Origin: Candidatus Enterococcus willemsii | GTDB taxonomy: Bacteria > Bacillota > Bacilli > Lactobacillales > Enterococcaceae | DNA length: 38,933 nucleotides | Assembly: GCF_009933335.1 (NCBI RefSeq) | Contig: NZ_MAEL01000040.1 | Coordinates: 1-38,933 of the forward strand | Direction: 5' to 3' | Shown: positions 25,235 to 33,499 of the stretch, one piece after another | Numbering within the stretch: position 1 is the first letter of the stretch | Layout of the letters: every line of letters starts with the position of its first letter | Notes under the pieces: generated by a model | Databases searched by the model: none | The model's input: only the letters and a program-made list of their open reading frames with translations | Told to the model about the DNA's origin: nothing | Translations under genes and position numbers: made by a program

Positions 25235-25310
25235 ATCAACTACTCATCCGTTCAAAGTAAGTAGTTGATAGTAATAATTATTTGGTATTCTTTCCGAATA
25301 AGTAATTATT
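25235..25310 (-). other. Two hairpins between EIIB and EIIC1
   Basis: ATCAACTACT / AGTAGTTGAT (25235-25244, 25260-25269), and AATAATTA / TAATTATT (25273-25280, 25303-25310), fill most of the 143-bp gap. No T tract follows either. They could protect the EIIB mRNA or reduce readthrough. Confidence 0.5.
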
Positions 25311-25348
25311 GCTTTTGATAAACTTGTGAAACTAATTGATGCGCTAAT

Positions 25349-25666
25349 TTATTTCATTAATTTTTCAGCTTGTGCTAATACTTTTTCGCCATTCATCATG
25401 CCATAATCAGCCATGTTAATTACATCTGACGGAATGCCTTTTGGTGCTAATTTTTGTTCGAATTGCGCTTTCATGAAACGTACTTGTGGTCCTAACAATA
25501 GCACGTCTACATTTTTTGATTCTAAATGTTGGTCTGCTTCAGAAGCGGACACTGCGAAAATATCAGCATCATATCCTTTCTCTTCTGCTGCTTTTTGCAT
25601 TTTTGTTACTAGTAAACTTGTACTCATACCTGCAGAACATACAAGCATAATCGTTTTTTTTGCCAT
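25349..25666 (-). CDS. PTS lactose/cellobiose-family EIIB
   Basis: 105 residues, the usual size. The phospho-cysteine is C10 in IMLVCSAGMSTSLLV, the defining P-loop-like motif of EIIB-Chb. DVLLLGPQVRFMKAQFEQKL is also typical. It receives phosphate from EIIA and transfers it to the sugar bound by EIIC. The start is ATG 25666 with GAAGAGG upstream; a GTG three codons earlier overlaps the RBS. It is the first gene after sigma-54 promoter P2. Confidence 0.95.
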   Translation of the reverse strand: MAKKTIMLVCSAGMSTSLLVTKMQKAAEEKGYDADIFAVSASEADQHLESKNVDVLLLGPQVRFMKAQFEQKLAPKGIPSDVINMADYGMMNGEKVLAQAEKLMK

Positions 25667-25708
25667 TTTTTTCACCTCTTCGTATTTTTGTTTTACACTT
25701 ATCTATAA

Positions 25709-25725
25709 TGCAAAAAGCGTGCCAA
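25709..25725 (-). promoter_or_regulatory. Sigma-54 promoter P2 (EIIB-EIIC1 unit)
   Basis: Minus strand TTGGCACGCTTTTTGCA matches the RpoN consensus at -24 (TTGGCAC) and -12 (TTGC). The predicted leader before EIIB is about 32 nt. Confidence 0.93.
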
Positions 25726-25731
25726 ATAAAA

Positions 25732-25834
25732 ATAGACCAAAAAGCGATAAAATCAGCTTTTTGGTCTATACACATTCGTACACACTATCGTTTTTCACCC
25801 TTACACACTGCACACTAAGGACTTTGTGTGTAAG
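25732..25834 (-). promoter_or_regulatory. Upstream activator-type sites of P2
   Basis: A perfect 14-bp inverted repeat ATAGACCAAAAAGC / GCTTTTTGGTCTAT (25732-25745, 25756-25769) is followed by TACACACT at 25779 and 25802. The inverted GTGTGTAA is at 25826. The last elements overlap the 3' end of the activator gene. Confidence 0.72.
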
Positions 25835-28529
25835 ATTCTTGATTGGTTTCCAATCGATTATCAATAAATGTTTTTAATAAGAAGGCTATTTCGTCTTCAG
25901 AGATACGTACATAGTAGTTACGCTCAATCGACATCAAAATAGTACGAATCTGATCTGTTTCTAAGCGATATTGTTTTTGGAAATCTGCTAAATTTGGAAA
26001 TACACGGACATCTTCCCCTTTTAGTAAGCTTTCTACTAAGAATGCCAAGTGAATGACAATACCACCCTCCACTCCAGGTTCTACAATTAAATGTAATTGT
26101 GTTTGAATTTGATGCACAGCTTTTTGTAAATCTTTGATTAATGCAGGCAAGGAACGCACATGTACAAGCGTGTCTTTCAATGAATCAACAATCGTATCAA
26201 TCGATACTTCTTCACCAATAATCCGACGCAAGACATTTAATTTTTCATCATCAAACACATCATACGCAGAGAAAAATGGAATATTTTGGTAATCGACTTC
26301 GACAGTTCCAGCAATAGCTTTAATTTCATATTCTTCCATTAAACTATCAATATGTTTTTTAAAGGTTTCACGTTCAATAAACTGCATTTGAATAATTTCA
26401 ACTTGCGATTCATTCACAATTGGTGCAATTCGGTGATAAAGTTTGGCGGCCACACCTTCACCAGTAAAACACGTCACCACAATTGCTTTACGTGTACCTT
26501 TGGCTTCATTGACATTTCTAAATTGTTCTCTGACAATCGTTTCAAAGGACATTTGAATATTTTGGTACATATCTTCTAAACTACGTCCAGCATCAGACAT
26601 TCGTAATGCTTCGATGACAATCATCGTGCTAGACATCGAGATAGCTTTCGCACGAATGCCTGTTTCTTCATAGATTAGGTTCGCAAAAGAGTTTAATGAA
26701 CCCATATCGGTCAAAATCAAGACACCATTTGATAGTTCATCTTTTGCTTCATAGACATAAGAAAGCACCTCGTTGTACATCGCTTTGACTTCAGTATCTA
26801 AGGTCATGTTCATCGCAATCCCCGTGTCTGTTCCTAAAAGTTCTTGGGCTGTTTCAAGCATACTGCTAGCAGTTGCTCGTCCATGCATCAAGACGATTAC
26901 ACCAACTTTATTAATCGGTAGTGGTTCAAATTCGCCCACTTGAATCGATAAAAACATACTAATAAAGCCAATTTCATCAAAAGGAATTTCAATATCACAT
27001 TCTTCTTCAATATAAGTAGATAAATCAAGTGCCACTTGAAATTCTGATTTTAATTGCTTACGCACAGTATTTAAATCGGGATGGATAATCATATGACCAT
27101 CTCTAATTCGATCTAACGTACTTTGTAAATGTAAAGCAAAAGCAAAACGCGCTTTCTCATTGTATTTACGATCCAATTCTTTTTCCGCAATATCATATAA
27201 GTTATTCGTTAATTGCCAAATATCTTGGGGAATTAAGTTTTTGTGGACAGGGGTTTGTGCCAACTCTTCAACATATGTTTCAAAATAGGCATCAACATCT
27301 CTGGAAATCAGTTGTTCCAAATCAATATTTTCCACACCCGTTTGGCTTAAGGTACTAACTTTTTCTTCAATGTCATTATAGACTTGCATATTTCGTTCGG
27401 GATCATGTGACCACACAACATCTGATGCACCTGGCTCAAATGTTAAAAAATCACCTTTGCCTTCTAAGAAACGATCCAAGCGATCAGACATTTCTTTCAC
27501 TTTTAATAAACCTTTTTGTACTTGTAATGTACAATCTTTTCGACGAATCAACAGATTTTTTTGCCCATGTGTGCGATAGTGTAAAAAAGCTTTGGCACAC
27601 ACTAGTTTTAAATCACGTTTAATTTGTCCAATATTGGCTTCTGCATCATAAAGCATGAACGATAAAATGGCATCTTTTTCTACTTGAATGCCTTGATTTA
27701 AGCGATTAGCTTCTTGTTTAATAAATAATGAAATAATTTCATAACGCTCATCCAGTGAACGCGCTGCTAAACTCGGCAATGTAATCGCCATTGGAATTCG
27801 GCGATTAAAGGTTGTTAAAAAGCTTTCAGAAGATTCGGTTGTTGCGCCGATAATTTGAACCGAAGCTTCATAAGTTTGCGCACTTTCTCCTAAAGGCCGA
27901 TAGACTCCTTTGTCAATAAACGTAAAGAGCATCTCCTGTCCTTCTGGTGGTAAACGATGGATTTCATCCAAAAATAGAATGCCTCCATCAGCCTTTGCCA
28001 TTAATCCGGGACTATCTTCGGTTGCACCGGTATACGCACCTTTGCGGATACCAAAAATATGTCCAAACAGCAGTTGCGGATTCTGTGCATAGTCTGCACA
28101 GTTAAACGAAATAAATGGTGCATCACGTTTCAAAACTTTGGATTGCACGGCAAAATGATACATACATTCCGCAAACATGGATTTCCCTGTACCAGTTTCC
28201 CCAAAAATAATGGTGTGTAAGCCTCTAGGTGGATATAAAATAGCGGCTTTTGCTTGTTGGATACTTACTTTCAATGAAGCATTTGCGCCAACCAGCGTGT
28301 CAAATGTCACATCAGTTGACGTATCTACATGAACTAGCTCGTCGGTCAACGGTTCATAAATGACCGGTCGTCCGGCTCGTTTATGAATCTTTTCTTCTTT
28401 GTATAGTTCACTTAAATAACGACTGGCATTGCTTCGATCAATTTGCAACATGTCTGCGACTTCTGCTGCAGTCAGCCCTTGTTTATGCAATTCAATGGTT
28501 TTTAGAATTTCTTCTTTCCTTGAATACAT
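25815..28529 (-). CDS. LevR-type sigma-54-dependent activator with PTS regulatory domains
   Basis: 904 residues. Domain order is: winged helix-turn-helix (1-60, LTAAEVADMLQIDRSNASRYL), then an AAA+ domain with Walker A GETGTGKS (110-117), sigma-54 contact loop GAYTGA (164-169, the GAFTGA variant) and Walker B ILFLDEI. Next come PRD1 (about 440-550), an EIIA-Man-like domain with histidine in VLMHGRATASSM, an EIIB-like segment with cysteine in VVTCFTGEGVA, and C-terminal PRD2 with histidine in GIVIHLAFLVE. PRD1 carries DEIGFISMFL without the usual histidine. It activates RpoN promoters under phosphorylation control by HPr and cognate PTS proteins. It almost certainly drives P1 and P2. Closest described type, from memory, is the enterococcal LpoR-like activator. 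It starts 18 bp after the DEAD-box gene, so it may be transcribed with it. Confidence 0.93.
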   Translation of the reverse strand: MYSRKEEILKTIELHKQGLTAAEVADMLQIDRSNASRYLSELYKEEKIHKRAGRPVIYEPLTDELVHVDTSTDVTFDTLVGANASLKVSIQQAKAAILYPPRGLHTIIFGETGTGKSMFAECMYHFAVQSKVLKRDAPFISFNCADYAQNPQLLFGHIFGIRKGAYTGATEDSPGLMAKADGGILFLDEIHRLPPEGQEMLFTFIDKGVYRPLGESAQTYEASVQIIGATTESSESFLTTFNRRIPMAITLPSLAARSLDERYEIISLFIKQEANRLNQGIQVEKDAILSFMLYDAEANIGQIKRDLKLVCAKAFLHYRTHGQKNLLIRRKDCTLQVQKGLLKVKEMSDRLDRFLEGKGDFLTFEPGASDVVWSHDPERNMQVYNDIEEKVSTLSQTGVENIDLEQLISRDVDAYFETYVEELAQTPVHKNLIPQDIWQLTNNLYDIAEKELDRKYNEKARFAFALHLQSTLDRIRDGHMIIHPDLNTVRKQLKSEFQVALDLSTYIEEECDIEIPFDEIGFISMFLSIQVGEFEPLPINKVGVIVLMHGRATASSMLETAQELLGTDTGIAMNMTLDTEVKAMYNEVLSYVYEAKDELSNGVLILTDMGSLNSFANLIYEETGIRAKAISMSSTMIVIEALRMSDAGRSLEDMYQNIQMSFETIVREQFRNVNEAKGTRKAIVVTCFTGEGVAAKLYHRIAPIVNESQVEIIQMQFIERETFKKHIDSLMEEYEIKAIAGTVEVDYQNIPFFSAYDVFDDEKLNVLRRIIGEEVSIDTIVDSLKDTLVHVRSLPALIKDLQKAVHQIQTQLHLIVEPGVEGGIVIHLAFLVESLLKGEDVRVFPNLADFQKQYRLETDQIRTILMSIERNYYVRISEDEIAFLLKTFIDNRLETNQESYTQSP

Positions 28530-28547
28530 GTTGCAATTCCTCCATTT

Positions 28548-29819
28548 CTACTCTTTACGCTTACGTGCACCTTTATTTTTTTGTGCTTTAGTCCGTTTTT
28601 TTATTTTCTTTTTTGGTTTTTCTTGCGTGACTGTCGGCACTTTTCTTGTAGATTTTACTGGTTCTTTTTCAAGTTTATGTTCAACAAATTCTTCTTTTTC
28701 AGGTTGTTCGGTGTGCAAAGCACCGCCATGTAGAAAAATTTCTTCTATTGTAATATCTAATGTGCGCGCCATCTTTTTTAATTTTGGTAACGTATTTTCT
28801 TGCACAATCGTAATCACATTGCCAGTTGCACCCATTCGACCAACACGTCCGGAACGGTGTAGGTAGCTTTCTTTTGTTAACGGAACTTCTGTATTAATCA
28901 CATACGGCAATTCAAAAATATCAATTCCACGTGCCGCTACATCTGTCGTCAGTAATTCCACAATTTTCCCTTGTTTAAATAAATCTAATGCTAATTTACG
29001 TAGCTCTTTCGTTTGGTCGGATGCTAATGAAGCAACTCTTAATTGATGAAAAAGCAGTTTTTCTTCGGCACTGCCTAAATCTTGTAACTGATTAAAGAAT
29101 ACCAAGCCTTGAAAGTCTTCTACATAGGCAAAACGACGCAATGCATCAACCAACCGACGATTAGGATACATCAAATAATAATGATGAACTTCTCCTTTGC
29201 TTCGATCTTCCTTAGTTGCATCAATCACAGGAATGCCCGGAACAACCTTTTCAATTGCTGGCAAGGCTTGTTCAGCTGTCGCTGAGAAAAATGCATATTG
29301 TAAAGGGGTTGAAAAACGTTTGATAATTTCTTCCACTAGCTCGCTTGTTCCTGGTAAAAACAATTGATCGGCCTCATCAAAGATGACTGTTTTTAATTGG
29401 TGAACTTTAATTTTCTTTTGCTTCATCAGTTCCACAACACGACCAGGAGTCCCCACCAAAACTTCAGGTTTGGCTTTTAGTTTTTCGATTTGACGCTTCA
29501 CGTTTGCTCCACCAATTAAAGGTTGAACGGTTAAATCTAAATCTTTTGCCCATATTTTTGCGACTTCGGTTACTTGAATTCCTAATTCTTGTGACGATGT
29601 AAGAATTAACAACTGATTGCCGTCTTTGGGCGTAATTTGTTGAAGTACCGGTAATAAATACGCTAAAGTTTTCCCTGAGCCAGTAGGTGAGATTCCTACT
29701 AAACTTTCACCTGCTGCTAATGGTTGAAATACTTTGTCTTGAATTACAGATGGCTCTTGAAAGCCTTGTTCTTGCCAACGTTGCTGCCATTTTTCTGGCA
29801 AATTTGTTTCGATTATCAC
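28548..29819 (-). CDS. DEAD-box RNA helicase
   Basis: 423 residues. Motifs in order: Q-motif PSVIQDKVFQP, Walker A SPTGSGKT, GTPGRV, DEAD box VIFDEADQL, motif III FFSATAE, then TTDVAARGID and HRSGRVGRMG. The C-terminal 60 residues are very basic (KPKKKIKKRTKAQKNK) and probably bind RNA. It resembles the short YfmL-type helicases that assist ribosome assembly; exact role is inference. The start chosen is GTG 29819, because GAGG lies just upstream and overlaps the stop of the oxidoreductase gene. An ATG ten codons earlier lies inside that gene without an RBS. Confidence 0.92.
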   Translation of the reverse strand: MIIETNLPEKWQQRWQEQGFQEPSVIQDKVFQPLAAGESLVGISPTGSGKTLAYLLPVLQQITPKDGNQLLILTSSQELGIQVTEVAKIWAKDLDLTVQPLIGGANVKRQIEKLKAKPEVLVGTPGRVVELMKQKKIKVHQLKTVIFDEADQLFLPGTSELVEEIIKRFSTPLQYAFFSATAEQALPAIEKVVPGIPVIDATKEDRSKGEVHHYYLMYPNRRLVDALRRFAYVEDFQGLVFFNQLQDLGSAEEKLLFHQLRVASLASDQTKELRKLALDLFKQGKIVELLTTDVAARGIDIFELPYVINTEVPLTKESYLHRSGRVGRMGATGNVITIVQENTLPKLKKMARTLDITIEEIFLHGGALHTEQPEKEEFVEHKLEKEPVKSTRKVPTVTQEKPKKKIKKRTKAQKNKGARKRKE

Positions 29820-29829
29820 TTTTTTTCCT

Positions 29830-30825
29830 CTATTCTTCATCTGCAGCAAATCGAATGCCTGCTTGTTTTCTCATTTCATATAAGACATCATTGACATCTT
29901 TTGCTAACGTCACCCATTCTTGATAACGTTGTTTGTTTTCTGGTGTTTCTGGTTGCTGCATAACTTCAGCAAAATCGGCTGCTTCTTCAATCATTGGATT
30001 GTCTTTTGCAGAAACTGCTAATGATACAGTCTCTTTGCCACGAATTTCTAGTTCTGCATTTTCAATCGCATTGATCCCATTCAAATAAAGTGTGCCATTG
30101 TCAAAATAAATTTCTGATGGTAACGAAGAATTGCCAATCTTGCCATGTTGAATCGTTACATCAAATTGTTCATAACGTAAGATAACGGTTCCGATACCAT
30201 CAACACCTGTGGCAATTTTACGCGCAAAATGATGGACGCTCTTTGGTTTACCAAACCAGCCTAAAGCAGCATAAATTGGATAAACACCTAAATCCGACAA
30301 CGAACCTCCTGAAAAACGAGGAGAAAAGATATTTGGTTCTTCTCCTGCCAACACTTGATCGTAGCGTGAAGAGTATTTCATATAACTAAAGTTCGCACCA
30401 ATAATATGATCCGCTTCTGGTAAAGCTTCTTTGATTATCCCAAAACTTTGTTCATGAATATTTCGTGCAGCCTCAAAGAAAAATACCTCTTTTTCTTGAG
30501 AAAGCGTAATAATTTCAGCCATTTCTTTTGGATTTGAGAAAGCTGGTTTCTCCACAATCACATGTTTACCTGCTAAGATTGCTGCTTTCGCTTGACTAAA
30601 ATGCAGGCTGTTTGGTGAGGCAATATAAACAACATCTGATGCCACAAACAAATCTGCTAGTTCTGTGACACACGCAATGTCTCCTGTGTACTCACTAGCA
30701 AAGGCTTCCGCAGTAGGTAACTTGCGTGAATAAACAGCGGTTAGTGTGTATTGCTCGGTTGCCAATGCAGCAGATACGAATTGATGTGTAATCCAGTTTG
30801 TGCCAATAATCCCTAATTTAATCAT
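29830..30825 (-). CDS. Gfo/Idh/MocA-family oxidoreductase
   Basis: 331 residues. The N-terminal Rossmann fold has LGIIGTNWIT (with T and N in the usual Gly-rich loop) and VYSRK. The family lysine motif is VIVEKPAFSN (about 91-100), and the catalytic-domain segment is GGSLSDLGVYPIYAALGWFG. It is a NAD(P)-dependent dehydrogenase acting on sugars, inositols or related compounds; the substrate is not predictable. RBS is AGAGGAAG. It is translationally close to the DEAD-box gene (10 bp), and the LevR-type gene follows on the same strand. Confidence 0.9.
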   Translation of the reverse strand: MIKLGIIGTNWITHQFVSAALATEQYTLTAVYSRKLPTAEAFASEYTGDIACVTELADLFVASDVVYIASPNSLHFSQAKAAILAGKHVIVEKPAFSNPKEMAEIITLSQEKEVFFFEAARNIHEQSFGIIKEALPEADHIIGANFSYMKYSSRYDQVLAGEEPNIFSPRFSGGSLSDLGVYPIYAALGWFGKPKSVHHFARKIATGVDGIGTVILRYEQFDVTIQHGKIGNSSLPSEIYFDNGTLYLNGINAIENAELEIRGKETVSLAVSAKDNPMIEEAADFAEVMQQPETPENKQRYQEWVTLAKDVNDVLYEMRKQAGIRFAADEE

Positions 30826-30951
30826 TTAACTTCCTCTTTTCTCTTTTGTATGATAAAAAATTTTATCGCTTTGTATAGCAAAAGTGTACCATATAATCAT
30901 AAAAACTTCTTGAAAAATCCAACCTTAGTCCCAGAGATTTTCACTTTTTCC

Positions 30952-30960
30952 ATGTTATAA
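30952..30960 (+). promoter_or_regulatory. Extended -10 promoter of the DUF4828 gene
   Basis: TGTTATAAT, 33 bp before the DUF4828 start. No -35 consensus is seen. Confidence 0.55.
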
Positions 30961-30992
30961 TATTATTAGTTAATAAAAAGAGAGGATGTGAC

Positions 30993-31331
30993 ATGTTGAA
31001 AAGAAAATTGTTAGTCTTAGGTATTTCACTAGTGGTTGGTGCACTTAGTTCTACTTTGTTTCATCGTAGAAAAAAAACACCTGTGCATACTGCATTTATA
31101 GGTGAGTGGTTTTACTTTCACAAACATCGACAAGTCACTGTGACTGTCAATGAAGATTTGACTCTTTATATTCAAAATCGTTTGCATCCAGCTACCGTAT
31201 TGGAAGCTACACCTCAACGATTAGTTTTTTTAGATACTTTAGGCTACCAAATTATTTTTGAAAAAAATGATACGATACTTTCTTTTCATGATGAGACAGA
31301 AGATGCTACTTTTTTATTAACGAAAAAATAA
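30993..31331 (+). CDS. DUF4828-type small anchored protein
   Basis: 112 residues. A basic N-terminus and hydrophobic helix (LLVLGISLVVGALSSTLF, about 6-23) are followed by a basic stretch (HRRKKTP). An about 80-residue all-beta domain completes the protein (FIGEWFYFHKHRQVTVTVNED, LYIQNRLHPATVLEAT, DETEDATFLL). Assignment to DUF4828 is from recalled family appearance in Enterococcus and related genera. Function unknown. RBS is GAGAGGATG. The pattern of residues resembles a small lipocalin-like or calycin fold (inference). Confidence 0.7.
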   Translation: MLKRKLLVLGISLVVGALSSTLFHRRKKTPVHTAFIGEWFYFHKHRQVTVTVNEDLTLYIQNRLHPATVLEATPQRLVFLDTLGYQIIFEKNDTILSFHDETEDATFLLTKK

Positions 31332-31340
31332 TTACTTTTT

Positions 31341-31419
31341 GTGGATGAACAAGGTGTTCCGCTAAATAAGCATTACTTATTTATATTTCAAGGTGTGGGT
31401 TCGAGTCCCATCTTCCACG
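31341..31419 (+). other. tRNA-like structure or tRNA remnant
   Basis: 79 nt. GTGGATG (31341-31347) pairs with CTTCCAC (31412-31418) with one mismatch. The T arm is canonical (GTGGG TTCGAGT CCCAT, 31395-31411), and a discriminator G follows. The middle does not fit a tRNA. U8 is absent, the D arm is at best a 3-bp AAC/GTT hairpin, and in place of the anticodon arm there is an 8-bp TAAATAAG / CTTATTTA stem with a 5-nt CATTA loop. CCA is not encoded. It may be a decayed tRNA gene, an attachment-site scar, or an unusual functional tRNA-like RNA. Confidence 0.45.
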
Positions 31420-31448
31420 TTCAAATAAATTCGAAAGAAGGGTTGCTT

Positions 31449-31598
31449 ATGTTAACCGTATTTCTCTCTTTGTTTTCTCTGTTTATTTTAGCTGGTATGT
31501 TAGGTGCTGCTTCTTTGTTAGCCAGTCGTGCCTTAAAACCACAAGCAATACCCGTAAAAATTGAATCCAATCAGCAACAGCATCATCGTAGAGTGTAG
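31449..31598 (+). CDS. Small single-pass membrane protein (49 aa)
   Basis: Starts at ATG 31449, with AAGAAGGG six bases upstream, and ends within a terminator. One hydrophobic helix at about 3-24 (TVFLSLFSLFILAGMLGAAS) is followed by a basic, Gln/His-rich tail (QQQHHRRV). No family recognised. The frame is open further upstream through the tRNA-like element, but that part is not coding. Confidence 0.65.
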   Translation: MLTVFLSLFSLFILAGMLGAASLLASRALKPQAIPVKIESNQQQHHRRV

Positions 31599-31618
31599 CT
31601 TCGGCTAGACTCTTTTTT
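31590..31618 (+). terminator. Terminator of the 49-residue gene
   Basis: AGAGTGTAGC, TTCG tetraloop, GCTAGACTCT (one G-G mismatch), then TTTTTT. The stem overlaps the stop codon. Confidence 0.85.
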
Positions 31619-31624
31619 ATTTGT

Positions 31625-31665
31625 AAAAAAACAATACGCATACCTCCCATTCGAAGTATGCGTAT
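31625..31665 (-). terminator. Terminator of the GyrI-like gene
   Basis: ATACGCATAC / GTATGCGTAT, a perfect 10-bp stem (31634-31643, 31656-31665). On the minus strand it is followed by TGTTTTTTT. Confidence 0.85.
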
Positions 31666-31668
31666 GAA

Positions 31669-32154
31669 TTATAGAATTCTAATAGGAAAATACAATTCCA
31701 CTTCACCAGCTGCAAAAGTTGGTAAATAATGTTCTTGGATTGCTCCTACCAACTGGACATTTTCTTGAGGCAAGATATCTTCAAACATTTTTTCGGTCAT
31801 CATTTCTAAATTTGCTTCATTAGTTTTTACAACTAGATATTCCATAGCTGGTATTACCCATTTGACCCAATCGATGGGTTCTATCACGTCATTTGCTACT
31901 TGCATACCTGCTAAATAACGTCCAGTTTCTTGCCAAGGATCTAACCAATGAGTGGCATCACTCATCAGTCCCCAAAGTTCAACTTCTTCTACTGGATGTT
32001 CACTCATCACTTGAACTAATTCAGCAAAATCACGATTGGCTAACTCCCACAATTCAGGTACCCAAGAAGCTGCTTCAGAAGCAAGCCCTTTCCCTTCCTT
32101 ACCAATCACAGTAAATTCGGGTAATTCTTTACGTATTACTTCTCCTAATTCCAC
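31669..32154 (-). CDS. GyrI-like / effector-binding-domain protein
   Basis: 161 residues covering just the GyrI-like (SOUL/AraC effector-binding) fold without a DNA-binding domain. Family marks are VELWGLMSDATHWLDPW, GRYLAGMQV, IDWVKWVIPAMEYLVVK and the C-terminal strand GEVELYFPIRI. Such stand-alone domains bind small hydrophobic or cationic molecules; some hydrolyse or sequester them. The ligand is unknown. It is divergent from the YdcF-family gene with 132 bp between, and is a single-gene unit. Confidence 0.82.
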   Translation of the reverse strand: MELGEVIRKELPEFTVIGKEGKGLASEAASWVPELWELANRDFAELVQVMSEHPVEEVELWGLMSDATHWLDPWQETGRYLAGMQVANDVIEPIDWVKWVIPAMEYLVVKTNEANLEMMTEKMFEDILPQENVQLVGAIQEHYLPTFAAGEVELYFPIRIL

Positions 32155-32286
32155 TTGATTGTACCCTCCTCTCTCTGCTTTTTATTGTACCGGATTTTTT
32201 CTTTTTGAGCGAATATAATTCATACAAGATTTTTTTGATAAAATTCGCTATACTTAACTATGAACAAATTGAAATGGAGTGTTGGT

Positions 32287-33498
32287 ATGGATATTAAACA
32301 ATTATTTATTTTTTTCATTCCCTATTTATTGGGTGCTTGGGGAATAATTACTTGGCGTAAAAGGCAAGCTGTTCCAGATATTTTTTTCTTTCTATGTAGC
32401 TGGACTTTACTCTCATTATCTGTATATCTTGGGATTATTGAATCCCAGCATGGCAGCTTTTTTTGGGTAGTTCCTGTGGGCTTCTTCACTTTATTTTTCT
32501 TTAGTTTCCAACAAGCAAAAGCGAAATTAATCAATGGTTTTTTATTTAATTTATTTATTGCCGTGTTCGGTGCATATTTATTATTTAACTTTATCTTAAC
32601 ACAAAATATTGTCATTTTATTGCTACTAATTGGTGTAGGTTTAATCTTTTTATTTTTAGCTTTATTTGGATTTGTCGGCTTAATGATTTTACTCTACTGG
32701 AATGCTGTAGTGGTGATTAAACGCGAATCTCATTCTTTAGCAAATTTATTGACATTAATTGCAGCGATTCTAATGACATTGTGGCTCATTTATGACTTTA
32801 CTTTCGCTGGCAAACTTCCTGAATGGGCAAGTACTTTATTAGCCATTTTACCAATGGGATTGATTTATTTCGGGTTTGTTTTTTTTAATTTCTTAACTAT
32901 TTCCGTGTTGTATCAATTTAATCACCCACGCTACAACCAAGATTTCATCATCGTGCTTGGTGCAGGTTTAATCGACGGAGAACGTGTAACCCCACTTTTG
33001 GCACAACGGATTGATAGAGCCATTCGTTTTTATCGTCAACAAGAAAATAAAACGACTCCTCCTAAATTTATTATGTCTGGTGGACAAGGTCCGGATGAAA
33101 AAATTCCTGAAGCTGTCGCGATGAAAAATTACGCGTTAACTCAAGGAATTCCCGAAGAAGATATTTTGGTTGAAAGCAATTCAACAACGACCTTAGAAAA
33201 CATGAAATTTTCAAAAGAAATTATACAACAAACAAATGGTAAGAAAGCCAACGTTATCTTTTCATCAAATAACTACCATATTTTTCGAGCAGGCATTTTT
33301 GCACGTTGGGCAGGATTAAACGCTGATGGGATTGGGTCAAAAACGGCTTTGTATTACTTACCAAATGCCTTCTTAAGAGAATTTATTGCAATTGTAGCAA
33401 TGAATAAGAAACGCCATTTCCTCATTGTTGGTATTTTAGCAAGTTTATTACTTTTCTTAACTTTAATTACTTGGCTTGTTCCCTTGTTTGTGGGTTAA
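32287..33498 (+). CDS. YdcF/SanA-family (DUF218) membrane protein
   Basis: 403 residues. Six or seven membrane helices fill residues 1-205. Next comes a DUF218 domain (about 218-365) with FIIVLGAGLIDGERVTPLLAQRIDRA, FIMSGGQGPDEKIPEAVAM, ILVESNSTTTLENM and FSSNNYHIFRA. A final helix lies at the C-terminus (LIVGILASLLLFLTLITWLV). The domain is linked to cell-envelope metabolism in other bacteria (SanA/ElyC), with unknown chemistry. The start is ATG 32287 with GGAGTG six bases upstream; an in-frame ATG 27 bases earlier has no RBS. Confidence 0.88.
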   Translation: MDIKQLFIFFIPYLLGAWGIITWRKRQAVPDIFFFLCSWTLLSLSVYLGIIESQHGSFFWVVPVGFFTLFFFSFQQAKAKLINGFLFNLFIAVFGAYLLFNFILTQNIVILLLLIGVGLIFLFLALFGFVGLMILLYWNAVVVIKRESHSLANLLTLIAAILMTLWLIYDFTFAGKLPEWASTLLAILPMGLIYFGFVFFNFLTISVLYQFNHPRYNQDFIIVLGAGLIDGERVTPLLAQRIDRAIRFYRQQENKTTPPKFIMSGGQGPDEKIPEAVAMKNYALTQGIPEEDILVESNSTTTLENMKFSKEIIQQTNGKKANVIFSSNNYHIFRAGIFARWAGLNADGIGSKTALYYLPNAFLREFIAIVAMNKKRHFLIVGILASLLLFLTLITWLVPLFVG

Positions 33499-33499
33499 G

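Noticed and set aside
31341-31419. Ordinary functional tRNA gene
   Set aside because: No U8, no proper D arm and no 7-nt anticodon loop with T33 could be drawn, so a decoding tRNA is unlikely.
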